Source of the DNA: Ophiura sarsii
Lineage: Eukaryota > Echinodermata > Ophiuroidea > Amphilepidida > Ophiuridae
Length of the DNA: 64,000 nucleotides
Reading direction: 5' to 3'
Assembly (NCBI GenBank): GCA_035610835.1
Contig: CM069442.1
Span: 32,007,798-32,071,797 of the forward strand
In this document: piece after piece, positions 20,830 through 31,644 of the stretch
How positions within the stretch are numbered: position 1 is the stretch's first letter
How the letters are laid out: each line of letters begins with the position of its first letter
Notes under the pieces: model-generated
The model's input: the letters and a program-made list of their open reading frames with translations, nothing else
Database searches by the model: none
What the model was told of the DNA's origin: nothing
Program-made: the position numbers and the translations under genes

Positions 20830-21750
20830 AAATGTATATTGCTGACTATGGTACAAATTCAAGAGTAGTAGAAATGTTATTGAACATAGTTTTGATTTCG
20901 AAGTAAATATAATTAAAGGTGGATGGTTATTGTAACTGGGTAGCAACAGATAATATACATGTACATGTCAAACAGTATGAGATCCCAATGTTATGCCTTA
21001 TAATTGTCCACGTCCTTCTGTATTCATTTGCTGCTGTAAGGAGGCTTCGCTAATTTGGATCTGATCAAACTAGATTTCTATTTATATCATCCGAATCTCT
21101 TATATACATTTAGTATGGTTGACGCAGCCGGGATATCGCACATATCACTAGTGCGTAGTACTACTGGACACGATTATATTAAGTAGCACCTTTTTCATGT
21201 GCTGTTAACCCTAACCCTCCTGGAAACTACAAAATATGACAGTGCTACAATCTTGTACCGCGCGGCGGCCCCATCAATCTCGTGCCACGCTCAGCGCGTG
21301 GTTCAAATTCTTACAAAAAACTGATTTTCCCCTCAAATTTGACGCGTTTTTCTCCCCTGATAGTTTAGGGTTAAACATGGTGCTTGGCAATTGAGGAGGA
21401 CAATTTAAAATTCTTCCATTTTTGTATCAAAGATACGGTTGAGTCGCTTGAGCCAACAACGTCATATAATTCAGACATGGAAACTATAGTATTCCGTCTG
21501 AATATAATGATATTATGTGACCAGCTTTTTCGAGAAAAAAAACAGCTTTGATTACAAATAACCAAATAACTTCCCCATTGAAAAACATGTAAGAAGGCCA
21601 TATTTCTAGACACCTTTTCTAACCTCCGACGGTTACATTTATGGTATACTTGTCACCTATTAAACCATTTCCGGTAAAGTCTAACCTTAATTTAAGCCTT
21701 GTTTCATTAGCGGTTTATAGAGCTTTTTTTTGTTGCTACAGACCCAAAAA
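20830..21750. other. Intergenic, nothing recognised
   Basis: No coding or repeat signal could be supported. Confidence 0.4.
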
Positions 21751-21751
21751 A

Positions 21752-21768
21752 CAGTGCCATTACTTGTT
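21752..21768. repeat. 17-bp target site duplication, left
   Basis: CAGTGCCATTACTTGTT, repeated exactly at 28113-28129, bounds the Penelope-like element. Confidence 0.85.
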
Positions 21769-21845
21769 GAAAAGATTCATCAGGATTGGTTTATAAACAT
21801 GAGAAGAAAGTTCATTATATCTAATCCAAAACACTTACTTGTTAT

Positions 21846-21882
21846 TGTGGACGTTTCGGCAAACACTGTTGCCTTTATCAAC
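21846..21882 (-). ncRNA. Hammerhead-like motif, left arm of the Penelope element
   Basis: Reverse complement of the motif at 28029-28062. The minus strand reads TTGATAAA-GGC-loop-GCC-GAAACGTCC, with two substitutions in the CUGAUGA box, so any ribozyme would be inactive. Confidence 0.25.
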
Positions 21883-21958
21883 ACATTATAGGTAGTGAGT
21901 GATTAACTACTGCTATCGACGCTAGTTGGTTGCTTAGCGACGACTCTGGAGTTTCTAG

Positions 21959-22360
21959 ATGTTTTTTCTCCAGATTGCAATAGTTCATCAAAAACATGTG
22001 AGTGATGATACTGTTCCTCGTCACGATTCAGACATAATCATCCTTCCGGCAGACAAAGGAAAAGCCACATGTGTTCTAGACCGGGACAATTATGAGGAGA
22101 AAGTACATGCCATGCTGTCAGATAAGAAGACGTACGGTGAGATAAAGGATGACCCGACACCGAAATACAAACGCAAATTGGTAGCCATCCTTTCAAACCT
22201 CAAGAAGGAAGGTAAGAACTCTGAATCTAAATATAAATCGTTATATCCTACTGCGGAGAATATTCCTCGTTTGTATTGCACGCCGAAAATCCACAAACCA
22301 AACACGCCACTACGCCCCATAGTCGATTACACTAACTCTATTGGCTATAGTGCAACGCGA
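21959..22360 (+). pseudogene. Penelope-like reverse transcriptase, N-terminal half
   Basis: The frame contains DIIILPADKGKATCVLDRDNY (a hallmark motif of Penelope reverse transcriptases), then a TYGEIKDDPTPKYKR segment, then PRLYCTPKIHKPNTPLRPIVDY, ending at the codon for Arg in YSATR. The frame is cut at 22360/22361 by the LINE and resumes at 26512. It lacks the N-terminal region of full-length elements. Confidence 0.9.
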
Positions 22361-25300
22361 TTATAGGTACCATTGTGTACATGGGCAACGTCGGACGCTA
22401 CTCTATGCGAGCTCTGACTTTTTGCTTTTTTTATTCCCACACCAATTTTGTTAACATCCAAATCCATTCTACATGCATTATATAGGGTTTTCCCTATCAT
22501 CTCGTCGCATTCTGGATCCCCGATCGAGTTTACACTTGTTGTTTTTAACCACTTTTTGACTCGGTATTCAACTCGTACTGAAATCAAAATGGCGACCTAG
22601 CACTTGTCTGCGGAATTCTGCAACTTTTTTCCCGCGACTGCTGTGGAACCCAAACCCGTTTCTGAATCAGCCATGTCAGCCCTCACTACTTAATATCATT
22701 TGCTTGATACATCGCATCCAGGTGAGATCTTTCTAGTTTTTTCTTACTACTGATTTAGTGGACTTTTATATCTCATGACATTTCTATCATCATTCATGAT
22801 ACTTGGTCAAGTTCAACCATGAAATCGTTGCAAATAACTTTCACCGTGACAATTTTGACTTTCTGTAGCCAGCTTTTGTTTATCAATAAGCCAGACATTT
22901 TTAGTCTCAATGTTAACAACCATGCTTGTAAGAACTTCAGCGCTGTTGGTACAAATGGAGGATATGATGCACAACCGCCCAACATTTTTGTGTACTGGTT
23001 GAATGAGTTGGGTCTACATTTTACCCACCCGTCACTTACTCTATCCGTCATGAATAGCGTCACAAAGTTTGGTACCGCCGTTATCTTCAGTTCATTGAAG
23101 CTACAACCATTGAAACCCAAATTTAACCCCCAGAGAAATTCTGCCTTCAGTTTAGTCTTATTAATCTTACTTGCCGGCGATACTGAAGTCAATCCAGGGC
23201 CACGCCCAGTAAAGTATCCCTGCCTTGTTTGTCAAAAACCAGCAAAATGGGGGCAAAATTGTCTCCAATGTGATGATTGCCAAGGATGGTACCATATAGA
23301 CTGCATGAACATGCCCGTAGGAATTTATGAAGCCAATGCCAACAGCAGCATCGCATGGTTGTGTTGCCAATGCGGAATGCCAAATGTCAGTCCGTCATTG
23401 TTCCATACTCTCTCTGGCATCTCGCTATCAAATTCATTCAGCAGTCTGGAAGACACATTCTCATCCGACGAAATTGGGCCCCCCATGGCCGCATCGTCAC
23501 CTACTGACAATCAGTCCCGATTTTCACAAAACAATCACCATAACCGCAAAAACAACCGCAAACTTAGAAGTTTAGTCATTAATTTTGATGGTGTGACTAA
23601 CAAAGTTCCAGAGTTAGAGACAATGATCAACCAGCACAACCCTGATATCATCATTGGGACAGAATCTCACCTCAACAACTCCATCTTCACCTCTGAAATC
23701 ACACCTCCTGGCTTTATAACATTGAGAAGAGATAGACCTATAGGAGCGAAAGGTGGTGTTCTCATCATGCTTAAGGATGACATCATTGCCACTGAATGCA
23801 ATATAACCGCATATGACGCAGAGATGATGTGGATTGAGATTCATATACAGGACCAGAAGCCTTTAATTTTTGGTGTTTTCTACAGACCCCTAAATCCCCA
23901 GGTGCCAACTTAGAGCTTCTAGGAGCAGCCATATCTGACATCCAAACCAAGTTTAAAAACGCAATTGTTACTGTTGCAGGTGATTTTAACTTAAAAGATA
24001 TAGACTGGGTAGATCGGGTTGTAACACCATACGCAACTGAACCTGCAAGATGTGCTGACCTCCTCGACCTTTGCAACGAGTTTTTTCTCGACCAATTGGT
24101 TACCGAACCTACCAGGATCTACGAAGCTACAAAAAACATCCTTGATCTTGTCTTAACAACCCACCCTAATTTTGTTGAGAAATGCAAAGTTGTTCCAGGT
24201 CTAAGTGATCATGATGCTGTCTTCTTCATCTTCAACTCCAAACCAAAGTTCAACAAAAAGCCACGACGGAAAGTCTACTTGTTTGGCAGAGCCAACCTGA
24301 CCAGCATGAAGTCTGAAATGCATGATTTCCAGCAGACTTTTATTAACAATAACCCAACATCAAGAAATGTTACTGATAACTGGGACATGTTCTCAACCAA
24401 GTTAAACCACCTTATGGATAAATACATCCCGACAAAGATGTCCAGCTCAAAACATACTGACCCATGGATCACTAATGGTGTGAAGCGAATGTGTAGGAAA
24501 AAACAAAGACTCTACAATAAAGCCAAGAAAACGCAACACCTTAGGGATTGGAAAAACTATAGAGACTTCAGAGAATCCACTCAGAAGAAAGTTCGCCAGA
24601 ATTTCTGGTCTTTCCAGAACGACATGCTGAACGACCCTGAAGATAAATCCAACAAGGCTTTTTGGAGGTACATACAATCCAAAAAACAGGATTTTACCAA
24701 TGTCACTTCTCTGAAACAAGGGTCAAAAATCATCTTTGACAGCAAGGGAAAAGCTAAAGCTTTCAACGAGCAATTTTGCTCTGTTTTTACAGCTGAGGAC
24801 ACTTCCAAACTTCCAACTTTCGATGAGCCGGACATCCCAGAAATGGACAAGATTCATGTTACATCAAGTGGAGTCTTAAAACTTCTCCAGTCTCTCAATA
24901 CCAAGAAAGCAACAGGTCCTGACATGATACCAGCGCGCATCTTAAAAGATCTGGCTGTCGAAATTTCTCCCATATTATGCTGCATTTTCCAACAATCCTT
25001 GGATACAGGATGTGTTCCACCCGCTTGGAGAAATGCCAACATCACTCCCATTTATAAAAAAGGAGATCGCAGCACACCAGCCAACTACCGCCCAGTTTCT
25101 ATAATATCCATTTGCAGCAAAATAATAGAGCACATCATTTTTAGCCAAGTCATGGATCATTATGACCGTCATAAAGTTCTCACCGATGCTCAACATGGTT
25201 TCCGCCATGGGCGATCATGCGAGACCCAACTTGTAATTACAACGCAGGATCTTGTTAAGGCACTTGATAACCGTGGCCAAGTTGACGCTGTAGTCCTCGA

Positions 25301-26511
25301 TTTCTCAAAAGCCTTTGACCGTGTGCCACACCAGCGCCTTCTTCTGAAGCTACGCCACTATGGAATCAAAGGCCCATTGTTGACATGGATGAAACACTTC
25401 CTAACCCGGCGGTCGCAACGAGTGGTAATCGACGGCAAATCATCTGACTGGGCTACGGTGACCTCTGGCGTTCCACAAGGGACAGTACTTGGTCCGCTCC
25501 TATTTTTATCATTTATCAATGACCTACCATCTGGCATTGCATCTAACATCCGTCTTTTTGCCGACGACTGCCTCCTGTACAGAACAATAAATAACACAAA
25601 AGACACTGAAATCCTTCAAAACGACCTTGACCGCCTCCATCAATGGACAGATACTTGGCAAATGAAGTTTAACACAGAAAAATGTCACTCCATGAAATTC
25701 ACTCTCTGCCGCAACACCACCAACATTGACTACAAGCTAGGAAGCAACACCCTCACTTCAGTGGACGACTACCCCTACCTTGGCCTGACGTTTACCACCA
25801 ACATGTCATGGTCCAAACACATCAACGGAGCCACAGCTAGAGCACAAGATTTTAGGGCTAATTCGGAGAAACATGAGAGGAGCCTCTAAGAAGCTAAAGG
25901 AACGGGCCTATTTCACCCTAGTGCGCCCCCACCTTGAATACTGTTGTGCCATATGGAATCCACACTCAAAGAAAGACACCACTAGAATTGAGAACATCCA
26001 ACGCAGAGCTGCACGATTCGTCCTCCACAGGTACCGCCGACGTGAGAATGTTACAGCCATGCTTGAAGAGCTACAGTGGGTATCTTTGGAAGAGAGACGT
26101 AGGAGATCCAGCCTCTTCCTTATGAGCAAAATTCGGCATCAACTGGTGGCTGTCAATCCTGACCTTTATCTCACTCCCATGGCAACTTCAGCTACAAGAT
26201 CTTACCACCCCAACAAATATCAACCAATCCAGTCTCGCATTCAGGCCTACCGCTACTCATTCTTCCCTCGCACTGTCGCCTGGTGGAATTCTCTTCCAAC
26301 TAGCACCTTGTCTTCACCATCCTACGAGGTGTTCAAGGGAGCAGTTGCTGCAACCAATCCATAGATGTGGATGACTCTTTTACTCGCACTTTGTACATAC
26401 TGCACTGATTAGCACCCTCGTTTCCCATGTACACAATGTCAACCTCGGCGTTACATCCTAACTTAAGGACTTTGCTGAGTACAACGTAGAAGTAGAAGTA
26501 GAAGTAGAAGA
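22361..26511 (+). mobile_element. Nested non-LTR retrotransposon (Jockey/CR1/L2 type, with 2A-like and PHD modules)
   Basis: The insertion has a ~450-bp 5' UTR, one long (now frameshifted) ORF from 22819 to 26364, a ~120-bp 3' UTR and a (GTAGAA)4 microsatellite end at about 26484-26511. The Penelope frame resumes cleanly after it. No target duplication longer than about two bases is evident, as is common for CR1/L2-type elements. This looks close to full length. Confidence 0.88.
22819..26364 (+). pseudogene. LINE polyprotein: 2A-like, PHD finger, APE endonuclease, reverse transcriptase (two frameshifts)
   Basis: From the ATG at 22819, a hydrophobic N-terminal region leads to LVLLILLAGDTEVNPGPRP. 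Residues 121-128 match the 2A consensus D-x-E-x-N-P-G-P (nt 23179-23202). A PHD-type zinc finger follows (CLVC, CLQCDDC, WYHIDC, WLCCQC). Then comes an APE-type endonuclease (FDGVTN, GTESHL, GVLIML, AGDFNLKDIDW, SDHDAVFF). The reverse transcriptase spans about 24780-25850 with PANYRPVS, DFSKAFDRV, SGVPQGTVLGPLLF and FADD at 25557-25568. The C-terminal tail ends FFPRTVAWWNSLP. One frameshift lies at about 23886-23897, in the endonuclease, and one near 25850-25858. The predicted enzyme would nick DNA and copy its RNA at the break. This copy is inactive as it stands. Confidence 0.9.
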
Positions 26512-27542
26512 TGGTTGGCAGATATACTTAGCGGTCTGTTGGGCAATACAGAGCATCATGTGAAGAACTCACAACATCTAGCCTCAGAAATAAGGGAACT
26601 GGTCATAGAGGAGAACGACATCCTTAACTCCCACGATGTTATCGCCTTATTTACAAACACTCCTATCGACCAGGTTTTGTCCATTGTAAAACGCCGCCTT
26701 GAAATAGAAGATGTACTGAGAAACTACAATAAAGAACACGACTACAATCAAGCGACGATGTTGTTCAACTTCTCAAATTCATCCTCACTACCACATATTT
26801 CACCTTCAAAGGAAAAATCTACAGCCAACTCTTTGGGACAGCTATGGGCAGCCCAGCGTCACCTATAGCAGCCAACATATTCATGGAAGCCCTGGAACAA
26901 CAGGATATAGCTACTGCACCCATGGATTGTAAACCTAAACTCTGGCTACGATATGTTGACGACATCCTGGAAGTCGTAAAGAAGGAGTGTGTAGATGAGT
27001 TGACGGACCACCTAGAAAACCAAATTGACAAGTCGGGATCCATCAAATTCACTTATGAAAAAGAAACCGGCGGACAGATCCCATTCCTTGACACCCTAAT
27101 CGTGAATAAAGGAGATGGAACAGTCAAGTTATTGGTATACAGGAAGCCGACGCACACAGACCAGTACCTTAACTACGAGTCTCATCATCCATTGCACCAG
27201 AAATTAGGAGTAATACGCACACTGTACGACCGCATGAACAAAGTCGTCACGGAAGATGCAGACAAAGTAGCAGAGGAAAAACATGTTCAACAGGCACTAG
27301 CGAATTGCGGCTATCCTCAGTGGACATTTGAGAAGGTCAAAGATCAAATGACGACACCTAAACCCAAACCCAAACGAGACCCGAAAAGCACGCCAGAGAC
27401 GAAAAACAATGGCTTCGTGGTTCTACCATACGTCAAAGGTGTATCTGAGAGGGTGTCCAGAGTGATGATAAAATATCACATTTCTACTGCTATGAAGCCA
27501 CATTGCACGCTTCGCAGCCAACTGGTACAACCAAAGACAAAC
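26512..27542 (+). pseudogene. Penelope-like reverse transcriptase, C-terminal half
   Basis: The Penelope frame resumes with WLADILSGLLGNTEHHVKNS and VIALFTNTPID (palm motif A region, Asp replaced in FTNTP). A frameshift near 26745-26760 moves it to DDVVQLLKF...GTAMGSPASPIAANIFME, then LRYVDDILEV, whose catalytic YVDD lies at 26952-26963, then PFLDTLI and YRKPTHTDQYL. A second frameshift near 27535 precedes the endonuclease. The order and motifs are those of telomerase-related Penelope reverse transcriptases. Confidence 0.9.
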
Positions 27543-27955
27543 GCGACCCGCTGAACACGACACATGCCATCTACAACATTCCTTGTAAAAACTGCAAACT
27601 CAGCTATATTGGCGAGACAGGGAGAAAATTTGGCACCGGCTTAGAGGAACACAAAACAGAAGCGGAAAAAATAAACAAGTCAGTGTCCACGAGAGCGTCC
27701 AGAAAGGCATCACACTCAGTAGTCCACAAATCGGCCATCACGGACCACGTAGTGGAGAAGAATCATGTCATCGGGTTGGGAGAGGCAAAGGTCTTAGGCA
27801 CGGAGCAGGATCATGAGGATAGATACAAGAGATGGGTCAAGGAGGCAGTTGAAATAAGAAAGAAGGGGCCCACCACCATGAATCGTGATGAGGGACAGTA
27901 TCATCTCTCACATGTTTTTGATGAACTATTGCTATCTGGAGAAAAAAACATCTAG
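27536..27955 (+). pseudogene. Penelope-like GIY-YIG endonuclease
   Basis: The frame continues with HAIYNIPCKNCKLSYIGETG, the GIY-YIG core with its Cys pair. It then has EEHKTEAEK, an AITDHVVEKNHVIG segment containing the conserved His-Glu pattern, RYKRWVKEAVEIRKKG and TMNRDEGQYHLSHVFDELL, ending at a stop at 27953-27955, which lies inside the inverted terminal repeat. The frame is open but detached from the reverse transcriptase by a one-base frameshift. Confidence 0.88.
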
Positions 27956-28028
27956 AAACTCCAGAGTCGTCGCTAAGCAACCAACTAGCGTCGATAGCAG
28001 TAGTTAATCACTCACTACCTATTATGTG

Positions 28029-28062
28029 TTGATAAAGGCAACAGTGTTTTGCCGAAACGTCC
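28029..28062 (+). ncRNA. Hammerhead-like motif, right arm of the Penelope element
   Basis: TTGATAAA, GGC, a loop, GCC, then GAAACGTCC follow the hammerhead order, with T for C and A for G in the CUGAUGA box. It is probably a decayed or convergent motif. Stems I and III were not verified. Confidence 0.25.
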
Positions 28063-28112
28063 ACAATCAAAAGTAAGTGGAAATTTGGATTAGATACAAT
28101 GAACTTTCTTCT

Positions 28113-28129
28113 CAGTGCCATTACTTGTT
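28113..28129. repeat. 17-bp target site duplication, right
   Basis: CAGTGCCATTACTTGTT, an exact partner of 21752-21768. Confidence 0.85.
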
Positions 28130-28661
28130 TACGTTTTCTGACATGCCTGTTCACCATGGGCACTATTTAGGTCGATAAATCAAAATTTCGTATTTTATAA
28201 TTATAGGCGCAACGGATAGGTCCCATTCGTACATTTAAATGACAAGGTATTCTAAAAAACTTGGGGATGAGTGTTTAAGATGGCCAGAGGATCACTAGTG
28301 TGTTGTTTCTGGAAGGAAATCACCGAGACGTTTGTAAGCTATATGGTGAAGTTATAGAAGAAAACGAATTGAAAGAAAAAATATAATTATTTATAATTTA
28401 ATTTAAATTCCAATGTTTAATTACGAGAAAAACGTAATTTATGACAAATTTAAAAGTGCAACAAAATAACTTGGATTTCATGGGGCGCGAACTTCGGACC
28501 GCCATGATTAATTTGTAGTCAATCGTTTTGTAAAAATTAATCACGAACATAACAACAGCCGAATCAAAAAAAGAAAATCGTTAATAAACAAACTAATGTC
28601 ATTGTAAGTAATTAATATAATGGAACATCAAAAAGTACCAATGTATTATACAAAAAGAGAT

Positions 28662-28738
28662 GTGGTCCCCAGCAGAATTGAACTCGGGTTATCTGCGCGA
28701 CAGGCGGAAGGAATAACCGCTAGACCACCGTGTTCTCA
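28662..28738 (-). other. tRNA-Asp-like sequence (tRNA pseudogene or SINE head)
   Basis: The minus strand has a TGGTCTAGCGGTTA A-box-like block, CCGCCTGTCGCGCAG resembling the tRNA-Asp anticodon arm (anticodon GTC) and GAGTTCAATTCT as B box, at the right spacing. The acceptor stem does not pair and the T stem is weak, so it is not a functional tRNA gene. Confidence 0.5.
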
Positions 28739-29012
28739 TTACTTACTAAAGAAGTTAGAACGGTATACATCCATTGAGACTGTCTGGTTTATCCACTCAA
28801 TAATCTATACTGCTAAATAGCAAACTAAAATGTGATATTTAAACTATATGTTCATTAAAGCACCATTTTATTTACGGTAAAAGACACATTTAATATAAAA
28901 TATCATTAAAATACTAATTTCGCACTGAAAATCTGAATTTGGCGATAGTTTAGCATTGTATACCAAAGTATACTACCGACTGTATTAAAAAGCTCAAATT
29001 ACCTGAAAAAAA

Positions 29013-29265
<253 letters not shown>

Positions 29266-29269
29266 TTTG

Positions 29270-29663
29270 CTGCTGTTGAATCATCAGAATCACGTCGCAT
29301 CAACTAGGGTGCTGCCAATTTCTAGCGCAAACCTATCCGCAGTTAGATTGTTAACATCCATCATTTTTCAATGCAGCTCCCCAAATACCTTTGGGTCATG
29401 GATGTTTTGGATTGCAAAGCTCTCTGTTTGAACTTGATAACTGTCCTGACCTTGGTCCTGGTATGTTATCCAACCATGCCATCATTTCTATTGATCAGAG
29501 TCTATATAAGATATTTTCCTTTGCTTCAAGTTTAAAATGAATCTCCTAACCATGACGGATTGTATCAAAATGCGTCGAGCACGTACTGTATCTAATCAGT
29601 ACAGTCATCAAAAAACGTAAACATACAGGTAATAAATGGGCTTCTAACTCTAAGAATATAATT
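29270..29663. other. Intergenic, nothing recognised
   Basis: Could be the body of the LINE whose tail lies at 29219-29265, but no protein motif was found. Confidence 0.35.
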
Positions 29664-30728
29664 ATATGGTCACGTTTTTTTTAACCTCGGCACCCATAAA
29701 AGGTGGTTTTGTTACATTCTAATAAACAAATTTTTGCACTAGGCTATTGTACAGGGTGTCCCCAAAAAATTATAACACTCCGGGCACATAAGATATCTTA
29801 AAAGGACTAAAACACACGGGTCTAATCTCGATGTATTATGAAAGCTGAGTAACTAAGCTTTCATTTGCATTTTATTGCGTTCCAATTGGTTATTTAGAAC
29901 GGGAGATATGCTTCAGCAAACATGAGGAAGCAAAATCGGCTTGGTCCAATTCTCTCAGTATGAAAGTAAAGCTTTTAAAATGCACGAAGCAAGAAGCAAC
30001 ATGATTACGTCACACACACACATCAGTTAATCTCTTCTTTGTTCTTTTCAACGCATTCTTTCGATTCTTTTCAAGCTTAAAAGACATAAATAAATATATT
30101 CCACATAAATTATATAAGTATGTTGTCATGAGTTCAAGTTCTATACTCTTTTTCCATGTGCAATGGGTAGCTGTCAGTAAAGCAGTCTTTAAAATTGAAA
30201 TTGAAACATTTCATGTTCTTTGTTGAAATGGTCCATCCAATTAAATAAATTAACTAATATTGCACTGAAATAAAACTAGTATTGCTCTGAAATTAACCAT
30301 AAATCAATTTAAGCTTGAAAAGAATCGAAAGAATGCGTTGAAAAGAACAAAGAAGAGATTAACTGATGTGTGTGTGTGTGACTTAATCATGTTGCTTCTT
30401 GCTTAGTGCATTTAAAAAGCTTTACCTTCATACTGAGAGGATTGGACCAAGCCGATTTTGCTTCCTCATGTTTGCTACAGCATATCTCCCGTTCTAAATA
30501 ACCAATTGGAACGCAATAAAATGCAAATGAAAGTTTATTTACTCAGCTCTCATAATACATCAAGATTAGACCCGTGTGCTCGGGTCCTTTTAAGATATCT
30601 TATGTGCCCGGAGTGTTAACATTTTTTTGGGACACCCTGTGCAATAGCCTAGTGCAATTTTTTTTTTTATTAGAATGTAACAAAACCACCTTTTATGGGT
30701 GCCGAGGTTAAAAAAACCGTGACCATAT
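29664..30728. mobile_element. Foldback element with ~400-bp inverted arms
   Basis: From ATATGGTCACG at 29664 to about 30070 the sequence recurs inverted at about 30312-30728, with high identity through landmarks such as CAATTGGTTATTTAGAACGG and the CA-dinucleotide tract. Inside the arms, CAGGGTGTCCC starts at about 29755 and its complement ends near 30642, a mariner-type TIR in its own right. The true element may therefore be the inner one, duplicated with flanks. About 240 bp of unique sequence forms the loop. No ORF. Confidence 0.85.
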
Positions 30729-31235
30729 ACGTGACTTTATAACATACAAATAAAATATATTGATCAGTGCAGTTTTGGCTATTGCAATTCCAAAACGAAA
30801 CTATTTTGTATACATACTATACAAATGTGATATTGTTACAAGTTTCTGGAAACAAATTCAACTTTCTATTAGATGAAAACTAGCCCCACCTTTAGGCAAG
30901 ATCGATATAACGCCTCTAATGGTTATTTTAGGCAAATATAACGAATATACTCTACTGTTAGCAAATTCAATGTAGATAGGGCGCGAGTACAAAACGCAAA
31001 ACAATATGTAATAGCTTCTAAGTACTAATTACGTTTTCATCTTAATGTCGAGAAATCTGCAGCAATAAGCAATACTTAAAGGTAGATATTCTGATTGCTG
31101 GCCCAATTTTCAACGTAATGTTTTATATTTTACATGAACGGTCATCCTTTAAATTGTAGCATTTCAAAGTTTAAGTTGCATATCTCCAATGGTTCTTATT
31201 TTAGAAGCACAAGGTCATAAGAATGTGCCCATTAA

Positions 31236-31636
31236 AGGGACACTAAGAGATGTGTTGGAGGCTGCGCCCTCAATTATGATAAAAACTGGGATTAGTATAT
31301 TTTTATAATTGTATTACATGTATGAACTTACACCTATAAGGATTAAGAAAATCAGCCCTCTTTGTACAAGAAAACGTCGATTCAAAAATGCTCATACAGC
31401 CGGGACGAGCATTTTACGTCCGACAGTATCCCCCTGCAGTACGCGTGATACATAACGCAAACCATATTTGCATAGAGGGCGTGTTTCAATAATTGGCGAT
31501 GATATTGTTTTAATCAAGTTTTGCTGTGTTTTTGTTAGTAGAAACAACAATAATGGCATTTTTTAATGTTCGTCTTGAATTCTGAAGTAAATTTTTAAAT
31601 ATTTATTTAACATTTTCAACACCACTTAATGTCCCT
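31236..31636. mobile_element. TTAA-flanked MITE
   Basis: AGGGACA(C/T)TAAG ends are inverted at 31236 and 31636, each next to TTAA (31232-31235 and 31637-31640). A TTAA duplication is the mark of piggyBac-type insertion. The interior is non-coding. Confidence 0.65.
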
Positions 31637-31644
31637 TTAAGTAG

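Larger units (their letters stand above)
21769..28112 (+). mobile_element. Penelope-like element, interrupted by a nested LINE
   Basis: Flanked by a perfect 17-bp direct repeat. The first ~170 bases (about 21790-21960) are the inverted copy of the last ~160 (about 27950-28110), sharing GAAACTCCAGAGTCGTCGCT, the CTAGCGTCGATAGCAG block and GGACGTTTCGGCAAA, so the element is closed by inverted terminal repeats. Inside, on the plus strand, are reverse transcriptase and GIY-YIG modules in Penelope order. A 4.15-kb LINE (22361-26511) splits the reverse transcriptase. Without it the element would be about 2.2 kb. The N-terminal part of the polyprotein is missing and at least two frameshifts are present, so it is dead. 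Confidence 0.9.

Noticed and set aside
22819..26364. Host gene with PHD finger and endonuclease/exonuclease domain
   Set aside because: The order 2A-like, PHD, APE, reverse transcriptase with a microsatellite 3' end and clean insertion into another transposon shows it is a LINE.
28662..28738. Functional tRNA-Asp gene
   Set aside because: A- and B-box-like blocks and the anticodon arm are there, but the acceptor stem does not pair and the T stem is broken.
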